Below are positions 52,945 through 61,616 of a stretch of DNA of 64,000 bases, in pieces. The notes under the pieces are model-generated. The model did not search any database and was not told the DNA's origin. It saw nothing but the letters and a program-made list of their open reading frames with translations. The translations under genes and the position numbers were made by a program. Numbering within the stretch: the first letter of the stretch is position 1; every line of letters begins with the position of its first letter. The stretch spans positions 186,001 to 250,000 of the forward strand of contig CAVRPP010000003.1 in the NCBI GenBank assembly GCA_963723165.1. Direction: 5' to 3'. This DNA is from UBA4744 sp963723165 (GTDB lineage Bacteria > Actinomycetota > Acidimicrobiia > Spongiisociales > UBA4744).

Positions 52945-53394
52945 ATGGAATGGCCAGGATGGTCCCCAGATGTAGTGGTTGTCGCAACTGACGGCTCAGA
53001 CGGAAGCCTGCGGGCTGCCCACGTGGCTGCCAGCATCGCCAAGAACAACAGCTCCAAACTGTTCGTTATCACCGTTGTTCGCCCACCTGAGGGCTGGTGG
53101 GGAATCGGCGGAGCGCCCCCCACCGCCACTGCCCTGGCCAAAGCGCTCGACGAGGCCCAACACAACGTTTTGGATCTCACCACAAGAGATCTGGACACGG
53201 AAGGCATCGAAGTACAGACGGTCGAGGAACTCGGAGACCCGGCCGCCACGATTATCGGTTTCTGTTCAGAAATCGAAGCCGATCTGCTGGTGATCGGCCG
53301 GCGAGGTGCCGGACTGATCGAACGGTTCGTGATGGGTTCGGTTGCAGATCGCCTCGCCCACTATGCGCCGTGTCCGGTTCTGATGATCCCCTAG
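52945..53394 (+). CDS. Universal stress protein (UspA family)
   Basis: A 149-residue ATP-binding-type UspA protein. VVVATDGSDGSLRAAHVAA opens the fold and the nucleotide motif GRRGAGLIERFVMGSV (G-x2-G-x9-G-S) closes it, ending CPVLMIP. ATG 52945 has AAAAGGAG upstream, while the open frame from 52408 is antisense to serA. It ends eight bases before the agmatinase-family gene, so the two probably form an operon. Confidence 0.92.
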   Translation: MEWPGWSPDVVVVATDGSDGSLRAAHVAASIAKNNSSKLFVITVVRPPEGWWGIGGAPPTATALAKALDEAQHNVLDLTTRDLDTEGIEVQTVEELGDPAATIIGFCSEIEADLLVIGRRGAGLIERFVMGSVADRLAHYAPCPVLMIP

Positions 53395-53402
53395 GTGGTC
53401 CG

Positions 53403-54380
53403 ATGAGCGATCCATTCGACGCCGCTCGTGATCTTGCCTTCGCGGCGCGAGGATCGTTTGCGGGGGTTCCGGCGCGATCGCTGACCGACATCGGCACCGC
53501 CGGCGTGGTCATTCTGGGCGCACCCTTCGATTGGGGCACGTCCTATCGAGCGGGCGCACGGTTCGGACCAAAAGCGATCCGCGAAGCCGATTACCTCGGC
53601 TTCGACGGATACCGGCCACATATCCCGACCGGCATCGACCCGCTCGGAACCCTGGGCGTCGTGGACGCCGGCGACGTCCTCGTGACACCCGGTGCCGTGG
53701 AAGAGAGCCTGGATCGCATCGCTGCGTCCGTCGAGACCATTGCCCGGGCCCAAGCCGTCCCGATCGTCCTCGGCGGCGACCACACGATCACCTTCGCCAA
53801 CGCCACCGGCCTGGCGAGGGTGGCCGGGTCGGGGAGTTTTGCTTTGATTCATTTCGACGCCCATGCCGACACCGGCGCCACTCAGAACGGTCAGCTCTAC
53901 GGGCATGGAACCCCGATGCGGCGTCTGATTGAATCCGGTGCGGTGCCCGGCCACCGGTTCGTCCAGATCGGCCTCCGCGGATATTGGCCCGATCCGGAAA
54001 CCTTCGCCTGGATGCGTGAACAGCAGATGCGATATTTCACGATGAGCGACATCACTGAACGCGGATTGCCGGAAGTCGTCGATGAGGCCGTCGGCCATGC
54101 CGTGGCAGACGCCGACGGGGTGTTCGTCTCGGTAGACATCGATGTCGTCGATCCCGGGTCGGCCCCGGGCACCGGCACGCCGGAGCCGGGCGGACTCACG
54201 CCCCGTCAGCTTCTCGACACCGTGCGCCGCCTGGGCCGTGATCTCGAGGTCCTCGGCGCCGACGTGGTCGAAGTAGCACCCCCGTACGACGGACCCGGTC
54301 AGGTGACGGCGTTCCTCGCCAACCGGGTCGTGCTGGAAATCCTCAACGGTATGGCCGAACGGCACATGGCCCGCGACTGA
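53403..54380 (+). CDS. Agmatinase/arginase-family ureohydrolase
   Basis: A 325-residue binuclear-manganese ureohydrolase. The metal ligands are in LGGDHTITFA, HFDAHADTGA and SVDIDVVDPGSAPGTGTPEPGG. The N-terminal GAPFDWGTSYRAGARFGP and the length favour agmatinase or guanidinobutyrase over arginase. It would release urea from a guanidino compound, for example agmatine to putrescine. An AGGTGG sequence precedes ATG 53403. Confidence 0.92.
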   Translation: MSDPFDAARDLAFAARGSFAGVPARSLTDIGTAGVVILGAPFDWGTSYRAGARFGPKAIREADYLGFDGYRPHIPTGIDPLGTLGVVDAGDVLVTPGAVEESLDRIAASVETIARAQAVPIVLGGDHTITFANATGLARVAGSGSFALIHFDAHADTGATQNGQLYGHGTPMRRLIESGAVPGHRFVQIGLRGYWPDPETFAWMREQQMRYFTMSDITERGLPEVVDEAVGHAVADADGVFVSVDIDVVDPGSAPGTGTPEPGGLTPRQLLDTVRRLGRDLEVLGADVVEVAPPYDGPGQVTAFLANRVVLEILNGMAERHMARD

Positions 54381-54408
54381 CGGCCGGGCGGATCGGGATT
54401 GGCCCTGC

Positions 54409-54591
54409 CTATTTCTTCAGCGAGTTGAACAGTGCCAGCGCCGGAAGCCCGAAAGCCAGAGCGGCCGCTACCAGGCTGATCGCACCGGCCAGGGCATCCG
54501 TTTGCGCGTTCAGAGCAAAGACCACCGCAATCCAGCCGGTCAGCATGCTGCTCAGGATCAGAAACCACAGGACCGTGCTGATCGATTTCAC
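54409..54591 (-). CDS. Small two-helix membrane protein
   Basis: 60 residues with two hydrophobic helices (LWFLILSSMLTGWIAVVFAL and ISLVAAALAFGLPALALF) and a basic C-terminus. The start is GTG 54591 with AAGGAG five bases upstream, a convincing initiation site. No family is recognised. It is convergent with the ureohydrolase gene. Confidence 0.6.
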   Translation of the reverse strand: MKSISTVLWFLILSSMLTGWIAVVFALNAQTDALAGAISLVAAALAFGLPALALFNSLKK

Positions 54592-54673
54592 TCGAGCTCC
54601 TTTTGAATGACTATGGAGAAACGCTACTCGCCGCGCCGAAAGCAGGACGGCATGGATCGGGCAGCCTGACGGG

Positions 54674-55468
54674 TCATCGACCGGCCGGTTGGTAGATCAC
54701 CTCGCCGAACAGCTCGAGATTCGCCGCCACCAGGGCCTCGGCCCCTTCGCTCGAACCCAACCACTCAGCAAAGGCCGCCGCCGCCGGTTCAACCGGGGTC
54801 CCCTTGACCACGATGATCTGGTAGGGATTGGTAAGCAGCAGATCGTCGTCAACGGGGACCATCTCCAGGGAAAGGACCGGCGCCGCAGCAAGAAAGACAC
54901 CAAGCTCGGACAAGACGAACGCCCCGCGTTGATCTGCCACCTGCAGCGTCAAGCCCATCCCCTGACCGGTTTCGATGTACCAGGGCAAGCCGGACGGTTC
55001 CACCCCGGCCAGGTTCCACAACTCCAGCTCTTTCTGATATGTCCCCGACCCGTCCGAACGGCTCACGAACAGATCCCCCCGCCTGGCGATCTCCCGGAAA
55101 GAGTCGGCGACTTTCAACGGCGACTGCGACGCGACCCCGGGTGGGCCGGCCAGGATGAAACTGCTCTCCATCACCGGTTGATAGAGAGCGGCCAGATCGT
55201 CGGCGACAAACTCGGCCTCGAGGTCCGGGGCATGGGTGATGAGCACATCGGCCCCGCCTCTTCTCCCGAGCTCGAGGATCTGAGCCGTTGATTCTCCGAC
55301 CACGCTCAGTTCCACGCCCGGGTGTTCCTGTTCGTACTGGTTGACCAGCTCGGCGAGCACACCGCTGTCGACCAGCGTGGTCCCTGCCGCAACAACAACC
55401 CGCTCGGAGCTTCCACAGGCGCTCAGGACCGGCAGGGCGATGAGGCAGGCAAGCGTCATCGCTTTCAT
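54674..55468 (-). CDS. tupA: Tungstate-binding lipoprotein of ABC importer
   Basis: A 264-residue solute-binding lipoprotein. The N-terminal signal ends in the lipobox LPVLSACGSS. The body starts VVVAAGTTLVDSGVLAELV and has GGADVLITHAPDLE, FVSRSDGSGTYQKELELW and YIETGQGMGLTLQVAD, the TupA pattern for tungstate (molybdate is less likely). It overlaps the ATPase gene by four bases and is last in the operon. Confidence 0.9.
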   Translation of the reverse strand: MKAMTLACLIALPVLSACGSSERVVVAAGTTLVDSGVLAELVNQYEQEHPGVELSVVGESTAQILELGRRGGADVLITHAPDLEAEFVADDLAALYQPVMESSFILAGPPGVASQSPLKVADSFREIARRGDLFVSRSDGSGTYQKELELWNLAGVEPSGLPWYIETGQGMGLTLQVADQRGAFVLSELGVFLAAAPVLSLEMVPVDDDLLLTNPYQIIVVKGTPVEPAAAAFAEWLGSSEGAEALVAANLELFGEVIYQPAGR

Positions 55469-56493
55469 CCGGGAATCACGCGTACAGCCGTCGCCTTCAC
55501 GGTCAGGATCACGGGCGCACCCGGCGCCAGACCAAGCGCTTCTTGGGATCCAGGTGTGATCAGGGCGACAATCTGAGACCCGGCATCGACGATCACCTCG
55601 ATCAATCGGCCGGTCTCCCGTAGAGCAGTCACCGTTCCGGGCCACCGGTTGCGGGCCGACCCCGAGGTTGCGTCGTGGCCCGAGAACAACGTGACCGCTT
55701 CGGCCCCGAAGAGCACGCGGGCGGGGGCTCCCTCCTCCAAATCGCCGAGACCCCATACACGCACAGGCCCGACCCGGATCGAACACAGGGGACCCTCGAT
55801 ACCGTCGGCGACTCCATCGAGGACGTTGGCCACTCCGACCGCCCGTGCCACCCGATCGTCGACAGGAAGCGAGAAGACCTCGGCGACCGGACCCTCCTGC
55901 AGGAAGGTACCTCCCACCATCACAGCCAGCCGCTTCCCCAGCACCGCCGCCTCTTCGCGGTCGTGCGTGACAATGATTGCTCCCTTACCGGCGAGGCTGT
56001 CGACCAGCGCCCCGGCCACCGCCATACGGTCGGCAACATCGAGAGCGGCCAGCGGCTCGTCGAGCAGCACCCAGGGTTCCGGCCTGGCCAGGGTGCGAGC
56101 CAGGGACAAACGCTGTCGTTCACCGCCGCTGAGCGCCCGGGCCGGATCCAGGTACACCTCCGGGTCCACACCGAACCGATCGGCCAGGGTCCTCGCCCAG
56201 ACCGTCTGCTCGGCGTCGAGACCCAGACTCAGATTCCACCCAGCCGACCCCCGGAACATGTGCGAGTGCTGCGGCAAATAGGCGGTCTCCGCGGGCGGAC
56301 GTCCGGGCAAAATCCCGGCGAGCATCCGCAACAAGGTGGTCTTCCCGGCACCGTTCGGTCCGAAGATGACCAACCGGCCACCGGATTCGATCGACAGGCG
56401 GTCCACCGAGACGATCGAGCCATCCTCCGGATAGCGGAGATGGTGTGCCTCAAACGGTGGAACATCCACATATCGTTTCCCGTACGACCGCAT
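55465..56493 (-). CDS. tupC: Tungstate ABC importer ATPase with C-terminal TOBE domain
   Basis: A 342-residue ATPase: Walker A FGPNGAGKTTLLRMLAG, signature ALSGGERQRLSLART, Walker B WVLLDEPLAALDVADR and switch IVTHDREEA. Residues ~275-342 form an oxyanion-binding TOBE/Mop-like domain (NRWPGTVTALRETG to ILTVKATAVRV), typical of ModC/TupC ATPases and probably a feedback sensor for the metal oxyanion. It abuts the permease gene by one base. Confidence 0.9.
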   Translation of the reverse strand: MRSYGKRYVDVPPFEAHHLRYPEDGSIVSVDRLSIESGGRLVIFGPNGAGKTTLLRMLAGILPGRPPAETAYLPQHSHMFRGSAGWNLSLGLDAEQTVWARTLADRFGVDPEVYLDPARALSGGERQRLSLARTLARPEPWVLLDEPLAALDVADRMAVAGALVDSLAGKGAIIVTHDREEAAVLGKRLAVMVGGTFLQEGPVAEVFSLPVDDRVARAVGVANVLDGVADGIEGPLCSIRVGPVRVWGLGDLEEGAPARVLFGAEAVTLFSGHDATSGSARNRWPGTVTALRETGRLIEVIVDAGSQIVALITPGSQEALGLAPGAPVILTVKATAVRVIPG

Positions 56494-57191
56494 CAGTTCC
56501 CCCGCTCCCGAAGCTGCAGCCAGGTCAGAGCTCCGTTGATCAACAATGCCAGCACCATGAGCACGATGCCAAGCGCCAGAGCCGCCCCGAATTGTGCCTG
56601 CCGGGCCTCTTGAACAATTGCCGTAGTCAGCACCCGGGTCTCACCCTCGATGTTTCCGCCGACGACCAGCACCGCTCCAACTTCGGAGACCACCCTGCCG
56701 AAGGCCGCCGCCACCGCTGCAGCCACCCCCGGCCATGCTTCCCGAATCGCGATCCATCCGGTTGCAGCCTTACCCAGACCAAGCGCGGACAGTTGCTCGC
56801 GAGCCACCGGAGACAGTCCCCCCACCGCACCGGCGGTGACCCCGGCCGCAATCGGTATGGCCAGCAACGACTGGGCGATGACCATCGCCTGGGGGGTGAA
56901 CAGGATCCCCCACGAACCAAGCGGGCCTTCCCTCCACAGCAGCAGCAAGATCAGCAAACCGGCCAGAACCGGGGGCATCCCCATCCCTGTGTTGACGGCC
57001 ACCAGCAGTGGGGTTCGGCCCCGAAAGCGGCCAAGACCCAGAGCCGTGCCGAGGGGGACCCCGACGACGACCCCGATGGCGGTTGCCAGAAGCGAAACGG
57101 CCAGCGTCAGCCAGATGACGGCCCGCAACTCGGTGCCAAATTGAGCGAGCAGTTGGAGTGCCTCGTTGAGGACGTCGCCGATGAAAGACAT
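56493..57191 (-). CDS. tupB: Tungstate ABC importer permease
   Basis: A 232-residue inner-membrane permease with five to six helices. The EAA-type coupling loop is LGLGKAATGWIAIREAWPGVAAAV, and the following VSEVGAVLVVGGNIEGETRVLTTAIV is the characteristic TupB/WtpB stretch that distinguishes tungstate from sulfate or molybdate systems. It starts seven bases after the stop of a 46-residue membrane protein gene. Confidence 0.92.
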   Translation of the reverse strand: MSFIGDVLNEALQLLAQFGTELRAVIWLTLAVSLLATAIGVVVGVPLGTALGLGRFRGRTPLLVAVNTGMGMPPVLAGLLILLLLWREGPLGSWGILFTPQAMVIAQSLLAIPIAAGVTAGAVGGLSPVAREQLSALGLGKAATGWIAIREAWPGVAAAVAAAFGRVVSEVGAVLVVGGNIEGETRVLTTAIVQEARQAQFGAALALGIVLMVLALLINGALTWLQLRERGN

Positions 57192-57198
57192 CAGGCGA

Positions 57199-57339
57199 TC
57201 AACGGATCTGGAAGTACCAGAACCAGGCGATCACTCCGATGATGCCTGCATAGAGCGCAAATTTGAACAGTTTCTTGAAGAGCCACCATCCCACCAGGAT
57301 TGCGGCCCCGATCCCCAGGAAGAGAGGCAGTTGTTCCAT
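57199..57339 (-). CDS. 46-residue membrane protein heading the tungstate operon
   Basis: A short gene below common length cut-offs. It begins MEQLPLFLGIGAAILVGWW, continues with a basic FKKLFKF patch and a second hydrophobic helix (IIGVIAWFWYF), and ends QIR. The predicted topology is two membrane helices joined by a Lys-rich loop. ATG 57339 has TAGGCT seven bases upstream, so the whole operon may start here. The 7-bp gap to tupB argues for a part in tungstate uptake (inference). No homologue is known to me. Confidence 0.6.
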   Translation of the reverse strand: MEQLPLFLGIGAAILVGWWLFKKLFKFALYAGIIGVIAWFWYFQIR

Positions 57340-57346
57340 AGGCGAC

Positions 57347-57352
57347 AGCCTA
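57347..57352 (-). promoter_or_regulatory. TAGGCT -10 element for the tungstate operon
   Basis: Minus-strand TAGGCT seven bases before ATG 57339. Confidence 0.5.
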
Positions 57353-57380
57353 ACGCTGCGCCGAGTCCCGCAGATGCGAC

Positions 57381-58013
57381 TCAGCTGCCGAGGAACGGCG
57401 CGGGCGTCAGCCGCGGGACCACCAGATGGGCGGCCCGCAGATCGTCGACGCTGTACTGGCCACGCTCGACGGCCACCACCGTCATTCCGGCGGCCAGGGC
57501 AGCGGCAACTCCGGCCGGGGCATCCTCGACTGCAAAGCAGGTCTCCGGTTCAACCGCCAGGCCGGTGGCGGCCGCCAGGAAGAGATCCGGGGCGGGCTTA
57601 CCGGCCGCCACCTCGTCTCCAGCGACGACGAAATCGAAGTAGTCGCTCAATCCTGTGGCAGCCAGCGACCGGTCCAATCGCTCCCGGGGACTAGAAGACG
57701 CCACCGCCATGGCCGCTCCCCGACTCTCCAGAGCATCGAGCGTGTCGGCGGCGTCTTCGAAAGCCTGCAGATGCTGATCGAACAACCGGAAGGTCACGTC
57801 GGAAAGCTCGGCCCAGAAGCCGGCGTGGTCGGGCAACTCCCCGCGACCAGAGAAATGACGGTGGGCATCTCGATCGGTTCTGCCGGTCAGAAGGGCAATA
57901 TCGTCGACCGTCAGGGTGATGTCGTGCCGGGCAAGGAGGTGGCGCCAGGCACTCCAAGCGAGTTCTTCTGAATCGACCAGGACACCGTCGCAATCGAACA
58001 CGATCGGTCGCAC
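57381..58013 (-). CDS. HAD-superfamily hydrolase (phosphoglucomutase/phosphatase type)
   Basis: A 210-residue HAD protein with a helical cap. The nucleophile motif is VFDCDGVLVDSE, motif II AVASSSPRERLDRS, the Lys of motif III in GKPAPDLFLAAA, and motif IV VEDAPAGVAAALAAGM. Beta-phosphoglucomutase or small phosphoester phosphatase activity is plausible. The start is GTG 58013, sharing a base with the gatB stop, so it is the last gene of the gatCAB operon. Confidence 0.9.
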   Translation of the reverse strand: MRPIVFDCDGVLVDSEELAWSAWRHLLARHDITLTVDDIALLTGRTDRDAHRHFSGRGELPDHAGFWAELSDVTFRLFDQHLQAFEDAADTLDALESRGAAMAVASSSPRERLDRSLAATGLSDYFDFVVAGDEVAAGKPAPDLFLAAATGLAVEPETCFAVEDAPAGVAAALAAGMTVVAVERGQYSVDDLRAAHLVVPRLTPAPFLGS

Positions 58014-59461
58014 TAGTCCCGGGCTTTCTCGCGAAGAATTGTCGACACGAGCTTCGGGTCGGCCTTGCCTGCCGTTGCCTTCATGACCTGACCAACGAGG
58101 AACCCGACCACCTTGGCCTCGCCGTCCAGGAGCTGCCGGTACTCGTCGGGATGATCGGCCAGCACCTGGTCGATCTCTGTTGCCAGCTCACCGGCGTCGG
58201 AGATCTGGATGAGATCCCGCTGTCGTGCAACTGTTGCCGGGCTTCCCTCGCCCTCCATGACCAGGTTCAAGACCTGTTTGGCGGCCGTGGCCGACAGGTC
58301 GCCGGCCACAACCAGCCGATTGAGTTCCGCCAGATGCTCGGCCGTCAGCGGAACCTGGTCCAGTGCAGCCGGTCCGCGGCGGAGGAAGGCGGTGACCTCG
58401 CCCATGAGCCAGTTGGCAACGGTGCGAGCGTCGGCTCCCAGACTGACGGCGCTTTCGAGAAGTTCGGTCAGGTCCGGGGCGCCCGTCATGAGTCCGGCGA
58501 TGGTGGCCGGGTCGAGGCCCAGGGTTGAGAAGCGAGAACGGCGCTCGGCGGGGAGTTCGGGGAGAGCGGCACGGATGCCTTCACGCCGGGTATCGGTGAT
58601 CTCGATCGGAACCAGGTCCGGCTCCGGGAAGTAGCGGTAATCCGAACTCTCCTCCTTGGATCGCATTGCCCGCGTCGCCCCCGCCCCCTCATCCCAATGG
58701 CGGGTCTCCTGGTCGACCCGATCTCCGGCCGTCAACATCGCGGTTTGACGTTCGATCTCGTACGCCAGCGCCCTTTCCAGCGACCGGAAGGAGTTCATGT
58801 TCTTGATTTCGACCTTGGTGCCCAGGTGCGTGGTTCCAGCGAGCCGCACGGACACGTTGCCGTCGAAGCGCATGCTGCCTTCTTCGAGCTTGGCATCCGA
58901 AACGCCCAGCGCCAGCACGATCGCCTGCAATTCCTGGGCATAGGCTTTCGCCTGCCCCGGCGTGGACAAGTCCGGCTCTGTCACAATTTCGACCAGAGGC
59001 ACGCCGGAACGGTTGAAGTCGAGCAGCGAATGATCGGCGCCCTTGATGCGGCCTCCGGCACCAACATGGACCATCTTGCCGGTGTCTTCCTCCATGTGCA
59101 CCCGGTTGATGCGGACCCGGGAGGACCAGCCATCGACGTCGATATCCAGACTCCCTCCCGAGCAGACCGGAACATCGAACTGAGAGATCTGGTAGTTCTT
59201 CGGCTGATCTGCGTAGAAGTAGTTCTTCCGGTGAAACTGGGAACGAATCGCGATCTCGCAATCGAGCGCCAGCCCGATGGCCACGATCCACTCTATGGCC
59301 TGTTCATTCGGTACTGGAAGGGCGCCGGGCAGGCCAAGACAAACCGGACAGACATTGGTGTTGGGATCAGCCCCGAAGTGAGCAGGACACCCGCAGAACA
59401 TCTTGGAATCCGTGGCCAGCTCGACGTGGGTTTCGATCCCGATTACGGCTTCATAGGCCAT
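58013..59461 (-). CDS. gatB: Asp-tRNA(Asn)/Glu-tRNA(Gln) amidotransferase subunit B
   Basis: A 482-residue tRNA-binding subunit that phosphorylates the misacylated Glu or Asp before amidation. It starts MAYEAVIGIETHVELAT and has the zinc-site cysteines in MFCGCPAHFG and NVCPVCLGLPG, FHRKNYFYADQPKNYQISQ, LDFNRSGVPLVEIVTEPD and DYRYFPEPDLVP, then the GatB/YqeY helical tail. ATG 59461 overlaps gatA by 11 bases. Confidence 0.97.
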   Translation of the reverse strand: MAYEAVIGIETHVELATDSKMFCGCPAHFGADPNTNVCPVCLGLPGALPVPNEQAIEWIVAIGLALDCEIAIRSQFHRKNYFYADQPKNYQISQFDVPVCSGGSLDIDVDGWSSRVRINRVHMEEDTGKMVHVGAGGRIKGADHSLLDFNRSGVPLVEIVTEPDLSTPGQAKAYAQELQAIVLALGVSDAKLEEGSMRFDGNVSVRLAGTTHLGTKVEIKNMNSFRSLERALAYEIERQTAMLTAGDRVDQETRHWDEGAGATRAMRSKEESSDYRYFPEPDLVPIEITDTRREGIRAALPELPAERRSRFSTLGLDPATIAGLMTGAPDLTELLESAVSLGADARTVANWLMGEVTAFLRRGPAALDQVPLTAEHLAELNRLVVAGDLSATAAKQVLNLVMEGEGSPATVARQRDLIQISDAGELATEIDQVLADHPDEYRQLLDGEAKVVGFLVGQVMKATAGKADPKLVSTILREKARD

Positions 59462-60932
59462 GAAGAGCCTCCACCATCGGCGGTCGCCGATCGTTCCAGG
59501 CTGAGGCTCGCTCAACCTCAGCCGCAACCCGGAACAGAACCTCTTCTCCGAGTGCCGGAGCCATGATCTGAAAACCGATCGGGAGGCCGGCAGTATCAAG
59601 ACCGATCGGAACCGAGATACCCGGCGCACCGGCCAGATTGGACGGAATCGTGCACACATCGACGAGGTACATCGATAGGGGGTCCTCTGTGCGGCTTCCA
59701 AACTCGAATGCAGTCATGGGACTCGTCGGCGAGACAAGCACGTCAACACCTTCATACGCTCTGGAGAAATCCTGGATTACGAGGGTGCGCACTCTTTGTG
59801 CCTGTCCGTAGAAGGCGTCGTAGTAGCCGGCGGACAGGGCATAGGTGCCCAGCAGAATTCGTCTCGTCACCTCCGGTCCGAATCCGGCCGCCCGGGTTTT
59901 CGCCGTCATCTCCTCCACGGTGGCACCGTCGACCCGCAGTCCGTAGCGGACGCCGTCGAATCGGGCGAGGTTGGCCGAACACTCAGCGGGGGCGATCAGG
60001 TAGTAGGCGGAGAGTGCATATTCCGTGGACGGAAGGGACACTTCGCTGATCGTGGCCCCTGCCCCGGCGAGCGCTTCAACACTCGCATGGAAAGCGGTGA
60101 GAACATCAGCACTCACGCCCTCACCGGACAATTCGCCGACCACGCCGACCCGCAGCCCGGATACACCTTCTTGCAGCGACGACCGGTAGTTCGGATACCG
60201 GCCCCGGTATGAGGTGGCGTCGAGCGGATCATGTCCGGAGATCACTTCCAATGTGACCGCCGCATCCTCGACCGTGCGGGCGATAGGCCCTATTTGATCG
60301 AGACTCGACGCAAATGCGATCAGACCGTACCGGGAGACCAATCCGTATGTTGGCTTCATGCCGACCAGACCGCACAGCGAGGCGGGTTGTCGGATAGAGC
60401 CTCCGGTGTCGGAACCGAGCGCGACCATGGCAGACCCGGCCGCGACCGCCGCGGCCGACCCACCCGACGATCCTCCCGGCACTCTGGCCGTGTCCCACGG
60501 ATTGGCCGAAGGGCCGTACCCGGAGTTCTCCGTGGAAGATCCCATTGCGAATTCGTCGAGGTTGGTCTTCCCTACGATGACCGCGCCTGCGTTCTTCAGA
60601 GCCGCCACCGCGCCGGCGTCGTACGGGGGCACGTACCCGGCCAGGATCTGCGATCCGGCGGTTGTCTCCACGCCGGCCGTCACCATGTTGTCCTTGACTG
60701 CGACGGGAACGCCGTTCATGGGTCCCGTCGCGTTGCCGGAAGCCTGGGCTTCATCGGCCGCGGCCGCCGCTGCGCGGGCCCCCTCATGATCGATGGTCAG
60801 ATAGGCATGCAGTTCGGCTTCGGTGAGCGTTGCTCGATCGAGCGTTGCCTGGAGCAATTCGCGGGCACTCAGAGTTCCATTCCGGAGGGATGTCACCGCT
60901 TCGGCCAGGGTCAGATCGGCCGGCGAGCTCAC
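59451..60932 (-). CDS. gatA: Asp-tRNA(Asn)/Glu-tRNA(Gln) amidotransferase subunit A
   Basis: A 493-residue amidase-signature subunit that frees ammonia from glutamine. The Ser-cisSer-Lys triad is visible: Lys in PVAVKDNMVTAG, Ser in PGGSSGGSAAAVAAG, and the nucleophile in GSDTGGSIRQPASLCG. The C-terminal PSNLAGAPGISVPIGL closes the channel region. It overlaps gatC by four bases. Confidence 0.97.
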   Translation of the reverse strand: MSSPADLTLAEAVTSLRNGTLSARELLQATLDRATLTEAELHAYLTIDHEGARAAAAAADEAQASGNATGPMNGVPVAVKDNMVTAGVETTAGSQILAGYVPPYDAGAVAALKNAGAVIVGKTNLDEFAMGSSTENSGYGPSANPWDTARVPGGSSGGSAAAVAAGSAMVALGSDTGGSIRQPASLCGLVGMKPTYGLVSRYGLIAFASSLDQIGPIARTVEDAAVTLEVISGHDPLDATSYRGRYPNYRSSLQEGVSGLRVGVVGELSGEGVSADVLTAFHASVEALAGAGATISEVSLPSTEYALSAYYLIAPAECSANLARFDGVRYGLRVDGATVEEMTAKTRAAGFGPEVTRRILLGTYALSAGYYDAFYGQAQRVRTLVIQDFSRAYEGVDVLVSPTSPMTAFEFGSRTEDPLSMYLVDVCTIPSNLAGAPGISVPIGLDTAGLPIGFQIMAPALGEEVLFRVAAEVERASAWNDRRPPMVEALHGL

Positions 60933-61219
60933 TCTGCCTCCAGCGTCGGGGGCACCCGAAAGAATCCATCCTCAGTATCAGGAGCCTGCGACAGAGCGGT
61001 GCCTCTGTCCAGGGACGGAATCACGTGATCCGGGCGAAACGCGTTGACCATCGGCAACGGATGCGAGGTCGGTTCGACCCCGTCGGTCGGCAGTTGCTGG
61101 ACTCGAGCTGCGTGCTCGAGGATCCCACCCAGCTGGTGGCCGACGTGTTCGAGTTCATCTGCAGACAGTTCGATTCGGGCAAGGCGCGCTACATAAGCAA
61201 TGTCGATGTCGATAGCCAT
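60929..61219 (-). CDS. gatC: Asp-tRNA(Asn)/Glu-tRNA(Gln) amidotransferase subunit C
   Basis: A 96-residue wrap-around subunit that stabilises GatA-GatB. It starts MAIDIDIAYVARLARIEL, continues ELEHVGHQLGGILEHAA, and has the C-terminal RPDHVIPSLDRGTAL-APDTEDGFFRVP. ATG 61219 follows a TACAAT -10 element after exactly six bases, so this operon probably starts with a leaderless gatC. Confidence 0.95.
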   Translation of the reverse strand: MAIDIDIAYVARLARIELSADELEHVGHQLGGILEHAARVQQLPTDGVEPTSHPLPMVNAFRPDHVIPSLDRGTALSQAPDTEDGFFRVPPTLEAE

Positions 61220-61225
61220 GCCTCG

Positions 61226-61231
61226 ATTGTA
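61226..61231 (-). promoter_or_regulatory. TACAAT -10 element, leaderless gatC
   Basis: Minus-strand TACAAT, six bases, then ATG 61219. One of the best matches to the consensus in the window. Confidence 0.65.
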
Positions 61232-61290
61232 GGTGCACCCCGCACCGACCAGATGCTCCCCGGCAAGCGCTGCTGGCTGTGGGCCGGGCA

Positions 61291-61296
61291 TAATGT
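61291..61296 (+). promoter_or_regulatory. TAATGT -10 element, leaderless start at 61303
   Basis: TAATGT followed by six bases and ATG 61303, divergent from the gatC promoter. Confidence 0.55.
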
Positions 61297-61302
61297 CGTT
61301 CC

Positions 61303-61611
61303 ATGCACCGTCCCACGCTCGGCGTCATTTCGCTCGTACTCATCATCGGTGGCGCCTTCTTCATGCTGCGACCAATCGATGGTGACTCCTACATGGGTGC
61401 GATCAGCGTTCGAGCCGGCTTGGTCCTTGGTTCGGTGTGGGTGGCGCTTCCCAACATCCGCCGGGCACCCCGGTGGTTGTTGTGGGCCGTGTCCGTGCTC
61501 GCCGTCGTGCTGATCGTTCGCCCTCGGTTGTTGCTCTATGCATTGCCGGTGGCCGCCGTTGCGGCCCTGCTCGGCGGCACCGGTCGGCAAGGACGGCGCC
61601 GGGCCGAGTAA
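61303..61611 (+). CDS. Small membrane protein, unknown function
   Basis: A 102-residue protein with three to four hydrophobic helices (LGVISLVLIIGGAFFML, AGLVLGSVWVALP, WLLWAVSVLAVVLIV, LLLYALPVAAVAALLGG) and a basic tail. Divergent from gatC, with its stop a few bases before the tandem repeat array. No family is recognised. Confidence 0.6.
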   Translation: MHRPTLGVISLVLIIGGAFFMLRPIDGDSYMGAISVRAGLVLGSVWVALPNIRRAPRWLLWAVSVLAVVLIVRPRLLLYALPVAAVAALLGGTGRQGRRRAE

Positions 61612-61616
61612 CGGAT

